Source: Sphingobium yanoikuyae
GTDB taxonomy: Bacteria > Pseudomonadota > Alphaproteobacteria > Sphingomonadales > Sphingomonadaceae
Assembly: GCF_013001025.1 (NCBI RefSeq)
Contig: NZ_CP053021.1
Location: 1,753,501-1,817,500 of the forward strand
Length of the DNA: 64,000 bases
Direction of reading: 5' to 3'
Part shown: positions 43,328 through 51,576 of the stretch, piece after piece
Position numbering within the stretch: position 1 is the first letter of the stretch
How the letters are laid out: every line of letters begins with the position of its first letter
Notes under the pieces: model-generated
Told to the model about the DNA's origin: nothing
Databases searched by the model: none
The model's input: only the letters and a program-made list of their open reading frames with translations
Position numbers and translations under genes: made by a program

Positions 43328-43759
43328 TTAGCGTTTCGGGAAGGGCGGGTAGAGCGAGTCGGGCGATTGCCAGTCGATCCGCACTTGGCGATGTGCGATC
43401 CTCCAACCCGCGCCCGTCCGCTCGAAACGATCGGCATAATGGCCGTGATGATCGAGGCCGATGTCGGTCATGACCTGGAAATAGGTTCGGCCTGTCGCGG
43501 TTTCGCCCGCCAGTTCCACAAGCGAGCTGGTCAGATTGTGCCGGGTGAAGCTGTGCTGCGGGTCACGCGGTCGGTCCGGCGTCCCCAACCGTTGCGCAAT
43601 CGCGCTCCGTCCGTGGCTCTGTTCGCCCGAAAACTCCAATATGCCATCATCGGCGAAGGCATCGACCAGCCCGTCGATGCGGCCCCGATCGCCGTTGATC
43701 GTATAGGTCGCCATCAGCAGGCGGATCGCCTCGCGGTCCAGCATCTCCTCGATGGTCAT
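43328..43759 (-). CDS. SnoaL-like / NTF2-fold protein
   Basis: 143 residues, an alpha+beta barrel. MLDREAIRLLMATYTINGDRG and VDAFADDGILEFSG are typical openings, and RHNLTSSLVEL, ATGRTYFQV and DHHGHYADRFERTGAGWRI follow. Members include ketosteroid isomerase-like and dehydratase-like enzymes; the His/Asp residues in the cavity might be catalytic, but this cannot be decided. ATGA overlap with the NMO gene fixes the start at 43759. Confidence 0.82.
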   Translation of the reverse strand: MTIEEMLDREAIRLLMATYTINGDRGRIDGLVDAFADDGILEFSGEQSHGRSAIAQRLGTPDRPRDPQHSFTRHNLTSSLVELAGETATGRTYFQVMTDIGLDHHGHYADRFERTGAGWRIAHRQVRIDWQSPDSLYPPFPKR

Positions 43760-44727
43760 GTCAGGCTCCGCGCCAGCGCCGCGCGCCAGTCGCCAGGGTG
43801 GCGCGCCGCCGCAAATTCCTGCCCCAGCCGCCCGACCAGGTCCGCAACGCTCGGCACGTCGTCGATCAGTCCTGTGGAATGTCCGCCTGACCAGATATGC
43901 TTCCATGCGCGCAGTCCTTCGGGCAGGTCGGGCTTGTGCATCCCCTTGGGCGGCGGCAGCTTGTCCGGGTCCAGTCCGTTGGCGATCATCGACGGGCGCA
44001 GAAAGCTCGCCGGCATCCCGGCGATGGCGTCGGTGAACAGCACGTCCTCAGCGCGCGACTCGACCAGCATAGTCTTGTGCGCGTCGAACGTCCCTGATTC
44101 CTTCGTTGCGATGAATCGCGTGCCCATCACCACCAGGTCCGCGCCCAGCGCCAGCGCTGCCGCGATCCCGTTGCCGTCGGCGATGCCGCCCGCCAGCATG
44201 ATCGTGCCGTCGAACATGCGCCGCACCTGCGGCAGAAAGGAAAAGGGGTTGAGCGTGCCGGCATGGCCGCCCGCACCGCCGCTGACCAGCATCAACCCAT
44301 CGACGCCCGATGCGATTGCCTTTTCCGCGAACTTCATGGTGGTCACATCGTGGAAAACGATGCCGCCCCATTCGTGCGCGGCTTCGACTTCGGCGCGGGG
44401 GTCGCCCAGATTGGTCAGGATCAGTGGCACCCTGGCCTTGCGGCAGGTCGCGAGCCGGTCGGCGCGGGTCTTCTGGTCGATCGCGCGGCTGGCGAGCAGA
44501 TTGACGCAGAAGGGGGCGAAGCGCTCGCCCTTGTCCAGCGATTCGGCCTCCGCTTCGCGAATCGCCGACAGCCAGCTGTCGAGACTATGACCGCCGCGCG
44601 GGTTGCCGCTCGGAAAGGCTCCGATAATTCCTGCGCGACACGACGCAATCACCAGTTCCAGGCTGGAACAGATCAGCATCGGTGCCTGCATCACCGGCAA
44701 TGCCAGTTGTGACCAGTCGATGGACAT
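43756..44727 (-). CDS. nitronate monooxygenase-like FMN flavoprotein
   Basis: 323 residues, TIM barrel. LPVMQAPMLICSS at the start, FHDVTTMKFAEKAIASGVDG, LMLVSGGAGGHAGTL with the conserved His, and ALALGADLVVMGTRFIAT (FMN phosphate loop). ATG 44727 has AAGGA 8 bases upstream. Family enzymes oxidise nitronates, but cluster members can be flavin-dependent CoA-thioester dehydrogenases or reductases. First gene of its operon and divergent from the second NMO-like gene; the shared promoter contains site C. Confidence 0.86.
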   Translation of the reverse strand: MSIDWSQLALPVMQAPMLICSSLELVIASCRAGIIGAFPSGNPRGGHSLDSWLSAIREAEAESLDKGERFAPFCVNLLASRAIDQKTRADRLATCRKARVPLILTNLGDPRAEVEAAHEWGGIVFHDVTTMKFAEKAIASGVDGLMLVSGGAGGHAGTLNPFSFLPQVRRMFDGTIMLAGGIADGNGIAAALALGADLVVMGTRFIATKESGTFDAHKTMLVESRAEDVLFTDAIAGMPASFLRPSMIANGLDPDKLPPPKGMHKPDLPEGLRAWKHIWSGGHSTGLIDDVPSVADLVGRLGQEFAAARHPGDWRAALARSLT

Positions 44728-44782
44728 GCCGTCATCCTTCCCCATTGTCGTGGCGCACCAAAGTGGCTAGCGCTTTTTCCAC

Positions 44783-44800
44783 ATCATAGGTAACTAGGTG
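44783..44800. promoter_or_regulatory. recurring promoter element (site C) between divergent NMO-like genes
   Basis: On the minus strand CACCTAGTTACCTATGAT, sharing ACCTAGTTA with sites A and B. It is centred in the 127-base gap between starts at 44727 and 44855, so it could control both directions. Confidence 0.55.
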
Positions 44801-44854
44801 CGATAAGCCCGTCGAGGGGCTTTGCAGCAAAAGTGGAGCGGGGCGGGCAAACAT

Positions 44855-45838
44855 ATGGCTTTCAAGACACGTATCACCGAGATGCTCGGCATCGAACATC
44901 CTATCGTTCAGGGCGGTATGCAGGGCGTGGGCCGCGCAGAACTGGCGTCCGCGGTGTCCAATGCGGGCGGCTTCGGGATCCTGACCGGCCTTACCCAACC
45001 CACGCCCGATGACCTCAAGAAGGAGATCGAGCGTTGCCGGTCGATGACCGACAAGCCCTTCGGCGTGAACATGACCGTCTTCCCGACGATCAACGCACCT
45101 GATTACAAGGCCTATGCGAAGGCGATCATCGACATGGGGATCAAGGCGGTCGAAACTGCCGGCACGCCTGCGGTCGCGGAAATCTGGGAAATGTTCAAGG
45201 CGGCAGATGTTCGTATCATCCACAAATGCACGGCCGTGCGTCATGCCGTGTCCGCCCAGAAGAAGGGTGTGGACGCGATCTCGATCGACGGTTTCGAATG
45301 TGCAGGGCATCCGGGCGAGGATGACATTCCCGGCCTGATCCTGATCCCCGCCGCAGCCGACAAGGTTACGATCCCCATGCTCGCATCGGGCGGTTTTGGC
45401 GACGGGCGTGGCCTGGTCGCAGCGCTGGCGCTGGGTGCGGAGGGCATCAACATGGGTACGCGCTTCTGCGCCACTGTCGAGGCGCCAATCCATCCCAATG
45501 TGAAGCAGGCCTATATCGATAATGACGAGCGCGGCACGAATCTGATTTTCCGCAAGCTCCACAACACCGCCCGCGTCGGCAAGAGCGCGGTGTCGGACAA
45601 GGTTGTCGAAATCCTGGCGCAGCCGGACGCGACCTTCAAGGACGTGCAGGCTTATGTGGCCGGGGCCAAGGGCCGGGTGGTCCTGGAAGAGGGTGACATG
45701 GATGCCGGCATCTTCTGGGCCGGCATGATCCAAGGCCTGATCCACGACATCCCGACCTGTCGGGAACTGATCGACCGTATCGTGGCTGACGCCACGGCGA
45801 TCGTGAACACTCGCCTGTCGGGCATGTTGGCGGGCTGA
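44855..45838 (+). CDS. nitronate monooxygenase-like FMN flavoprotein (IpdC-like)
   Basis: 327 residues. MLGIEHPIVQGGMQGVG, DGFECAGHPGEDDIPG, LASGGFGDGRGLVAALALGA (about residues 185-204) and INMGTRFCAT show an FMN barrel. The C-terminal HDIPTCRELIDRIVADA resembles what I remember of mycobacterial IpdC, a flavin dehydrogenase of the steroid C/D-ring pathway, more than true nitronate monooxygenases. Followed by a thiolase after 50 bases. Function as a flavin-dependent CoA-ester oxidoreductase is inferred. Confidence 0.84.
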   Translation: MAFKTRITEMLGIEHPIVQGGMQGVGRAELASAVSNAGGFGILTGLTQPTPDDLKKEIERCRSMTDKPFGVNMTVFPTINAPDYKAYAKAIIDMGIKAVETAGTPAVAEIWEMFKAADVRIIHKCTAVRHAVSAQKKGVDAISIDGFECAGHPGEDDIPGLILIPAAADKVTIPMLASGGFGDGRGLVAALALGAEGINMGTRFCATVEAPIHPNVKQAYIDNDERGTNLIFRKLHNTARVGKSAVSDKVVEILAQPDATFKDVQAYVAGAKGRVVLEEGDMDAGIFWAGMIQGLIHDIPTCRELIDRIVADATAIVNTRLSGMLAG

Positions 45839-45888
45839 CCGCCGACGTCCCATCCTATTCCATCCCATCCCTTTCAGGAGCAAGTGAA

Positions 45889-47052
45889 GTGGCAGAAGCA
45901 TATATCGTAGCCGCCGTCCGTACCGCCGGTGGACGTCGCCGTGGCCGCCTTGCCGGCTGGCACCCGGTCGATCTCGGCGCAAAGGTCCTCGACGCGGTCG
46001 TCGCGCGGGCCGGCGTGCCGGGCGAAGCTGTGGACGACGTCATCGTTGGTTGCGTTACCCAGGCGGGCGAGCAGGCTCTGCATGTCGGCCGACACTGCGT
46101 GCTGGCGTCCGGCCTGCCGCTCAGCGTGCCGGCGGTCACCATTGATCGCCAGTGCGGTTCCTCGCAACAGGCGATCCAGTTTGCGGCGCAGGCGGTCATG
46201 TCGGGCACGCAGGACATCGTCATCGCGGCAGGCACCGAAAGCATGACGCGTGTGCCCATGGGGTCGGCCGCCCTCTCGCCCGAAGGATCCGACCCGCTCC
46301 CGGCCTCGATCAAGGACCGGTTCGGCATCCAGAACTTCAGCCAGTTCGGCGGTGCGGAGATGATCGCGAAGAAATGGGGCTTCACCCGTGACATGCTGGA
46401 CGCCTATGGTCTGGAAAGCCACTTGCGCGCCCAGCGCGCGACCAAGGCGGGGGCGTTCGATGCGGAAATTCTGCCGCTGGAGATAGTCGGCGCCGATGGC
46501 GTCAGCGAAATGCACACGATCGACGAAGGCATCCGCTGGGACGCCTCGCCAGAAGGTATGGCGGCGGTCAAGCTGTTGGTCGAAGGCGGCGTCATTACCG
46601 CCGCGACGTCGAGCCAGATCACCGACGGCGCATCGGCGGTGATGATCGCATCTGAAAAGGCGGTCAAGGAATATGGCCTGACCCCGCTGGCGCGCATTGT
46701 GAACATGACCGTGACCGCCGGCGACCCGGTGGTCATGCTCGAAGAGCCGCTGTTCGCGACCGACAAGGCTTTTGCCCGCTCGGGTCTCAAGATCGGCGAC
46801 ATCGACCTGTATGAAGTCAACGAAGCCTTCGCCCCGGTGCCGATGGCCTGGCTCAAGCACCAGGATGCCGACCCCGCCAAGCTCAACGTCAATGGTGGCG
46901 CGATCGCGCTGGGCCACCCGCTGGGCGCGTCGGGTACGAAATTGATGACGACGCTCGTTTACGCGCTCAAGGCGCAGGGCAAGAAATACGGGCTCCAGAC
47001 GATGTGCGAAGGCGGCGGTGTCGCCAACGTCACCATCGTCGAGGCGCTCTGA
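45889..47052 (+). CDS. acetyl-CoA acyltransferase (thiolase)
   Basis: 387 residues, a true thiolase with nucleophilic Cys89 in DRQCGSSQQA, NGGAIALGHPLGASG (His) and TMCEGGGVAN (second Cys). GTG start with AGGAG at 9 bases. It performs CoA-dependent cleavage of a 3-ketoacyl-CoA. Transcribed with the preceding IpdC-like gene and ended by a clear terminator at 47097. Contrast with the Cys-less thiolase-like pair at 27.6 and 34.6 kb. Confidence 0.92.
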   Translation: MAEAYIVAAVRTAGGRRRGRLAGWHPVDLGAKVLDAVVARAGVPGEAVDDVIVGCVTQAGEQALHVGRHCVLASGLPLSVPAVTIDRQCGSSQQAIQFAAQAVMSGTQDIVIAAGTESMTRVPMGSAALSPEGSDPLPASIKDRFGIQNFSQFGGAEMIAKKWGFTRDMLDAYGLESHLRAQRATKAGAFDAEILPLEIVGADGVSEMHTIDEGIRWDASPEGMAAVKLLVEGGVITAATSSQITDGASAVMIASEKAVKEYGLTPLARIVNMTVTAGDPVVMLEEPLFATDKAFARSGLKIGDIDLYEVNEAFAPVPMAWLKHQDADPAKLNVNGGAIALGHPLGASGTKLMTTLVYALKAQGKKYGLQTMCEGGGVANVTIVEAL

Positions 47053-47096
47053 ACGGGAGGGAGAACGGCCTGGCCATATCTCCTCTCCCAAAGCTG

Positions 47097-47133
47097 AGCC
47101 GGCGCTCCGGTGCAAGGGAGCGTCGGCTTTTTT
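47097..47133 (+). terminator. Rho-independent terminator after the thiolase gene
   Basis: AGCCGGCGCTCC (47097-47108) pairs with GGGAGCGTCGGCT (47116-47128) with one mismatch or G-T pair, followed by a run of six T. Confidence 0.85.
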
Positions 47134-47185
47134 ACAAGGTGCGATGACTTTGAGGGGCTGGTCTGAGCAGGCTTTACCAGTAGCA

Positions 47186-47203
47186 AACCTAGTTATATAG
47201 GTT
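47186..47203 (+). promoter_or_regulatory. recurring promoter element (site B), best palindrome
   Basis: AACCTAGTTATATAGGTT: arms AACCTA and TAGGTT are perfectly inverted around GTTATA. It lies 34 bases before the SDR start at 47238, just after the thiolase terminator, and is the most symmetric copy of the element. Confidence 0.65.
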
Positions 47204-47237
47204 GTTGATAGATTCTTACGAAAAGGGGCGTTTCGCC

Positions 47238-48032
47238 ATGCAGATCACGAATGAATTGGCCGCAATTGTTACCGGCGGCGCATCAGGCTTGGGCAAGGCA
47301 TCGGCCAAGGCGCTCGCCGATGCGGGTATGAAGGTTGCGATCTTCGATCTGAACGAGGAAGCGGGTGAGGCCGTCGCGCGCGACATCGGCGGCCTGTTCT
47401 GCAAGGTGAACATTCTGGACGAGGATTCGGTGCTGGCCGGCTTTGAAAAGGCGCGCGCCGCCCATGGGCAGGAGCGGGCGCTGATTCATTGCGCGCAGGT
47501 GTCGAAGGGCGGCAAGACGGTTGCCCGCGACCGCGACACCGGTGGCTTCAAGCGGCTGTCGACGGAAGATTATGCGTTTGGCGCGCAGGGCATCCTGATC
47601 GCCAGCTATCGCATGGCGTCGATTTCGGCGTTGGGCATGGCCTCCGCCGAGCCGCTGAACGAAGATGGCGAGCGCGGCGCGATCGTGCTGACCAGCTCGG
47701 CAGCGGCGCAGGACGGTCAGGTTGGTCAGGTGGCCTATGGGTCGCTCAAGGCTGGCGTCAATGGCCTGGTCCTGCCGATGGCGCGTGACCTGATGGAACT
47801 GGGCATCCGCGTCAATTCGGTCATGCCGGGCATCTTTGCCACCCCGCCCATGTTGGGGGTCAAGGACACGGCGCCGCAGATCTTCGACAATCTGGAAAAG
47901 TCGGTGCCCTTCCCCAAGCGTCTCGGCAAGCCGGAAGAGTTTGGTTCGCTGATCGTCGAACTGGTCAGGAACAGCTATTTCAACGGCCAGAACCTGCGCA
48001 TTGATGGCGCCATCCGAATGCCGCCGCGCTAA
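47238..48032 (+). CDS. short-chain dehydrogenase (HSD10-like 3-hydroxyacyl-CoA dehydrogenase type)
   Basis: 264 residues. IVTGGASGLG (10-19), SSAAAQDGQVGQVAYGSLK with Ser153/154, Tyr167 and Lys171, and the late DLMELGIRVNSVMPG resemble type-2 3-hydroxyacyl-CoA dehydrogenases. The usual NNAG is replaced by HCAQ (84-87), and the helix that should contain the conserved Asn is lengthened (GGKTVARDRDTGGF). AAGGGG precedes the ATG. First of a three-gene operon with two thioesterases. Confidence 0.87.
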   Translation: MQITNELAAIVTGGASGLGKASAKALADAGMKVAIFDLNEEAGEAVARDIGGLFCKVNILDEDSVLAGFEKARAAHGQERALIHCAQVSKGGKTVARDRDTGGFKRLSTEDYAFGAQGILIASYRMASISALGMASAEPLNEDGERGAIVLTSSAAAQDGQVGQVAYGSLKAGVNGLVLPMARDLMELGIRVNSVMPGIFATPPMLGVKDTAPQIFDNLEKSVPFPKRLGKPEEFGSLIVELVRNSYFNGQNLRIDGAIRMPPR

Positions 48033-48045
48033 GCGCCCCGTCCCT

Positions 48046-48525
48046 ATGGCGCAAAGCTTGCAGGAAAGGGCGGCGGCGCAAGATCCGCCGCCCGGTTTCG
48101 TCCCTATATCCTTTTCCGATGGCTTTCTGGGCCATAACGGTCCGGTCTATGCACGCCGTGCCGATGGCGAAGTCACGTTCGGGTGCCGCATCCTGCCGCA
48201 TCTGTGCAATCCCATGGGTATCGCGCATGGCGGATGGGTGGCGACGATGTTCGACATCGTGCTGCCACTGACGGCGCGCTATGTGGCGGGGTTCGAGGAA
48301 CGCTTCCTGCTGACCGTTCAGATGGGCATCGACTATCTGACCGGTCCGAAGCTGGGAGATTGGGTCGAAGGACGGGCGCAGGTCTTGCGCACGACCAAGC
48401 GCATGGTCTTCATTCAAGGGACGCTGGAGGTGAATGGCGAATTGACCGCGCGCGGCAGCGGCATATTCCGCATCGGCCCCCCTGCACCGCCCATCGACCT
48501 CGAGCAGACCGGCCCGCTGCCATGA
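48046..48525 (+). CDS. PaaI-type hotdog thioesterase
   Basis: 159 residues. The hotdog helix motif HLCNPMGIAHGGWVATMFD contains the Asn and HGG typical of PaaI-like acyl-CoA thioesterases; TGPKLGDWVEGRAQVLRTTK and MVFIQGTLEVNGEL are the beta sheet. It starts 13 bases after the SDR stop. It would release CoA from stalled or final intermediates. A weak ribosome site suggests translational coupling. Confidence 0.86.
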   Translation: MAQSLQERAAAQDPPPGFVPISFSDGFLGHNGPVYARRADGEVTFGCRILPHLCNPMGIAHGGWVATMFDIVLPLTARYVAGFEERFLLTVQMGIDYLTGPKLGDWVEGRAQVLRTTKRMVFIQGTLEVNGELTARGSGIFRIGPPAPPIDLEQTGPLP

Positions 48526-48538
48526 TGCCGAGCGCTGC

Positions 48539-49351
48539 ATGAGCCGTTCGCTTGTTGAAATATTGACGCTCGAACCCTGTGGGCACGACAGCTTCCGCGG
48601 GTGGCCGCCTGAGCCTGACGCGTCACGCATCTTCGGCGGCAGTGTGGTGGCCCTGGCCCTCATGGCTGCCGCCGCAACGGTCGCAGGGCGAGCGTGCCAT
48701 TCGCTGCACGCCTATTTCATCCATCCCGGCGATGTCACGAAGCCGATCCTGTTCGAGGTTGATCGCGCGCGCGACGGTGGCATGTTCGCGACGCGGCGGG
48801 TTATCGCGCTTCAGGACGGACGGCAGATATTGAACCTGGCGGCGTCCTTTCAGGCGCCGGCCGATGGCACATTCGACCATCAATTCACGCGCGCCGCTGA
48901 CCTGCCCGATGCGGACGACCTGTATGACGACGACCTGCGGGGCGAGGCCGTCGGCCTGCAACTGCGCAACATCCGGGTGCCGCGCCCCGGCATGGAAGAC
49001 GGAATTCGCCCGCCCCGCCACGCCATGTGGTTCCGCAGTGCCTTGCCGCTGGGGAACGATATCGCGATGCACCAGGCGGCGCTCGCCTATGCGTCGGACT
49101 TCCCCCAACTGCCCACCATCGTCCAGCCGCATCCTGTGACCTGGCGCACGCCCGGCTTTCAATTCACCAGCCTCGACCATAGCCTCTGGTTCCATCGCCC
49201 GTTCGACTTCACGCGCTGGCATCTGTGTGAGCTGGATACGCCCATCAGCGCGGGCGAGCGTGGCCTCAGCCGGGGCACGATTTACGACGGCGACGGCCTG
49301 CTGGTCGCATCGGTCGCACAGGAAGCCATGATCCGGATGCGCGGCGCCTGA
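48539..49351 (+). CDS. acyl-CoA thioesterase II (TesB-like)
   Basis: 270 residues, a double hotdog. ASRIFGGSVVALAL and RRVIALQDGRQILNLAASFQ in the first half; SLDHSLWFHRPFDF and GERGLSRGTIYDGDGLLVAS in the second, which supply the Asp, Ser/Thr and Gln catalytic set known for TesB. Last gene of the SDR/thioesterase operon, convergent with the crotonase at 49358. It hydrolyses medium- or long-chain acyl-CoA, in the cytoplasm. Confidence 0.88.
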   Translation: MSRSLVEILTLEPCGHDSFRGWPPEPDASRIFGGSVVALALMAAAATVAGRACHSLHAYFIHPGDVTKPILFEVDRARDGGMFATRRVIALQDGRQILNLAASFQAPADGTFDHQFTRAADLPDADDLYDDDLRGEAVGLQLRNIRVPRPGMEDGIRPPRHAMWFRSALPLGNDIAMHQAALAYASDFPQLPTIVQPHPVTWRTPGFQFTSLDHSLWFHRPFDFTRWHLCELDTPISAGERGLSRGTIYDGDGLLVASVAQEAMIRMRGA

Positions 49352-49357
49352 CGACTG

Positions 49358-50146
49358 TCAGGTGCCGCGGAACACCGGCTTGCGTTTTTCCAGGAACGCA
49401 GCGACGCCCTCGGCATGATCGGCGGTCCGCCCCGCCTCGCGCTGGTGAATGCGTTCCATCCGCAGCGTATCCGTCAGTGACTGGTTCATAGCCATTGCGA
49501 TCCCCCTGCGCATCAGGCCATAGGCGACGGTGGGGCCGGTCGCCAGCCGCGCGGCGATCAATCGGGCCGTTTCCATCAGCGCCGCATCCTCGACCACCTG
49601 ATAGATCAACCCCCATTCCAGTGCGAGGTCGGCTGGAATACGCTCGCCCAGCATCATCATCGCGGTCGCCCTTGCCTTGCCGGCCAGGCGTGGCAGCAAC
49701 CATGTCGCCCCGACGTCGGGCACCAGCCCGATATTGGCGAAGGGCTGCAGGAAATAGGCCGATCGCCCGGCGATGACGATGTCGCCAGCCAGCGCATAGC
49801 CGCATCCTCCGCCCGCCGCCGCGCCGTTCACTGCGGTCACCAGCGGACAGGGCAGGCGCACGAGCCGCTCGAGCACGGGATTGAACCCGCTTTCCAGTCC
49901 GGCGCCCATGTCGCGCGCGGCATCCCCGCCGCCGCGCCCGCCGGCAGACAGATCCGCGCCCGAACAGAAAGCCCGGCCGTTCCCGCTCATCAGCAGAACG
50001 CGCGCGCCTTCATCCGCGACGCGATCTAGCGCGTGCATCATCTCGTCGAGCGATTGTTGCGACAGCGCATTGAGCTTTTCCGGCCGGTTGATTGCCAGCG
50101 TGGCGATGCCGTCGGTGATGGCGAAGTCGATATGTTCGTAAGCCAT
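49358..50146 (-). CDS. enoyl-CoA isomerase-like crotonase
   Basis: 262 residues. AFCSGADLSAGGRGG, NGAAAGGGCGYALAGD and NIGLVPDVGATWLLPRL: the Asp of LVPDVG is at the second catalytic position, as in PaaG and 2,3-isomerases, and the first has no acid, so isomerase is likelier than hydratase. C-terminal AEGVAAFLEKRKPVFRGT. ATG 50146 is 12 bases upstream of the stop of the GST gene read in the same direction. Third in the TetR-GST-crotonase run. Confidence 0.86.
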   Translation of the reverse strand: MAYEHIDFAITDGIATLAINRPEKLNALSQQSLDEMMHALDRVADEGARVLLMSGNGRAFCSGADLSAGGRGGGDAARDMGAGLESGFNPVLERLVRLPCPLVTAVNGAAAGGGCGYALAGDIVIAGRSAYFLQPFANIGLVPDVGATWLLPRLAGKARATAMMMLGERIPADLALEWGLIYQVVEDAALMETARLIAARLATGPTVAYGLMRRGIAMAMNQSLTDTLRMERIHQREAGRTADHAEGVAAFLEKRKPVFRGT

Positions 50147-50157
50147 GCGGGTCCCGA

Positions 50158-50787
50158 TCAACGCGAAATAGGCAGCAGCCATGGACCGCCCTTTTCGACG
50201 GCGGCAATATAGGCCGGGCGGGCAGTCACTCGCGCCAGCCAGGCGCGCAGCCGTGGCCGGTCGCCCACCGCGCCGAACTGGTCAGCTACCGCCACGACAT
50301 AGCCGAATTGAATGTCGGCGGCGCTGAAGCCGGACGCCAGCAGATAATCTCGCCCGTCGAGCTTGGCCTCGATCTCCGCCATCGCCCCGTCGACGACTTC
50401 CAGCCCATAGGCGCTCGCGCGTGACGTCTTGTCGCAGCCGCGCACCAGCATCAGCATGACAACGCCCATCATGGCGGTGCCTTCGCCCGCGTGCAGCCAT
50501 TCCAGATATTCCCCCCAGTCAGCGTCGGCGGGCGACCTGCCCAACCGTCCGTCGCCCAGTTTTGCGGCAAGATATTCCAGGATAGCCCCCGATTCCGCGA
50601 TCACTGCGCCGTCATGCTCGATGACGGGTGACTTACCCAGCGGGTGTGCCTGTTTGAGTTCGGCTGGCGCTCGAAACGTGCTGGGATCGCGGTGGTAGGT
50701 CGTCAGTTCATAAGGTTCGCCCAATTCCTCCAGCAACCAGAGGATGCGGGTCGAGCGCGAATAGTCGAGGTGGTGGACCTTAATCAT
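50158..50787 (-). CDS. glutathione S-transferase
   Basis: 209 residues. Thioredoxin-like N-terminus with YSRSTRILWLLEEL (Ser near the active site), GKSPVIEHDGAVIAES (glutathione-binding cis-Pro and Glu-Ser), then an all-helical C-terminal domain (FSAADIQFGY with the N-capping Asp). It may detoxify epoxides or act as an isomerase/dehalogenase. Its ATG overlaps the TetR stop (ATGA), so it is coupled to the regulator. Confidence 0.9.
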   Translation of the reverse strand: MIKVHHLDYSRSTRILWLLEELGEPYELTTYHRDPSTFRAPAELKQAHPLGKSPVIEHDGAVIAESGAILEYLAAKLGDGRLGRSPADADWGEYLEWLHAGEGTAMMGVVMLMLVRGCDKTSRASAYGLEVVDGAMAEIEAKLDGRDYLLASGFSAADIQFGYVVAVADQFGAVGDRPRLRAWLARVTARPAYIAAVEKGGPWLLPISR

Positions 50788-51509
50788 GCACCCTTCTCCA
50801 TCAAAATGTCGATTTTGCGTTCAATGGCATCGAGCCGCTCATGCATGGCGGCAACCGGGGGTTCGCAGGCAGCGGTCAGCACAGGCATCACGAAGTAGCG
50901 CAGCCGGCTCCGTAATCTCTCTTCGTCCCACATCTCGCCGCTGGCGAGGACGATCATCTGGTCGGTGATCCACCCGGTCAGATCGTCCAGCGTCACCCCC
51001 GCAGCCGTCGCCCGTTCGTCGATCAACGACGCCAGCACCGAAGCGATGCTGCCGGTCGATCCGTCCGCCTGCGCGGCTCGGAACAATCGGGCACTTGCGG
51101 GCGACATGCCCGAATGCAGGCTGCGATCGAGCCACCCGACATGCTGCATTTCCAGGATGGCGTGCGCCAGTACCGTTTCCAGTCGGTCCGCTACGGACCC
51201 GGGACCGATCAGAATTTTGTGCGACCATTCGCGAAACGGCTTTGCGCCCTCCATCAGCAACGCTGTGAACAGGGACTCGCGATTGCCGAACCGGCGGTAC
51301 AGGGTCGTGCGGGACACGCCGGCCTCCGCAGCCACTTCCTCCAATGACACATTGTCGATGCCTTTGCGCCGAATGCAACTCGCCGCGGCATTCAGGACCG
51401 GGTCCGCGATCGGCTGGGCGCCCATGGCCGGTCGGCCGAATGCGCCCGTTTCGATGCTGCGACTATTGTCCGACGGCGGCGACATGACGTCTATCTGTTT
51501 CTTCCCCAT
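50784..51509 (-). CDS. TetR family transcriptional regulator
   Basis: 241 residues. A 35-residue N-terminal arm precedes the helix-turn-helix (NVSLEEVAAEAGVSRTTLYRR, read here through SLEEVAAEAGVSRTTLY) and RESLFTALL; a helical ligand domain follows. The gene leads a GST-crotonase operon. The AT-rich palindrome at 51556-51576 lies 47 bases before its start and is nearly the same as one upstream of the ferredoxin-P450 operon, so it may regulate itself and the P450 genes. Confidence 0.86.
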   Translation of the reverse strand: MGKKQIDVMSPPSDNSRSIETGAFGRPAMGAQPIADPVLNAAASCIRRKGIDNVSLEEVAAEAGVSRTTLYRRFGNRESLFTALLMEGAKPFREWSHKILIGPGSVADRLETVLAHAILEMQHVGWLDRSLHSGMSPASARLFRAAQADGSTGSIASVLASLIDERATAAGVTLDDLTGWITDQMIVLASGEMWDEERLRSRLRYFVMPVLTAACEPPVAAMHERLDAIERKIDILMEKGA

Positions 51510-51555
51510 GATCCTCGCATAGCAGGATATTCCCTGGCTCGTATCGGCAATCGCT

Positions 51556-51576
51556 ACAAATTTATGATATTGTATC
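51556..51576 (-). promoter_or_regulatory. candidate TetR operator, shared with P450 operon
   Basis: ACAAATTTATGATATTGT (51556-51573), followed by ATC, is an imperfect palindrome (ACAAAT/ATTGT) and agrees with the reverse complement of 10078-10098 at 17 of 21 positions. Confidence 0.5.

Noticed and set aside
44732..45982. 416-codon open frame on the minus strand opposite the IpdC-like gene
   Set aside because: It spans the divergent promoter and the next gene's start; no recognisable domain.
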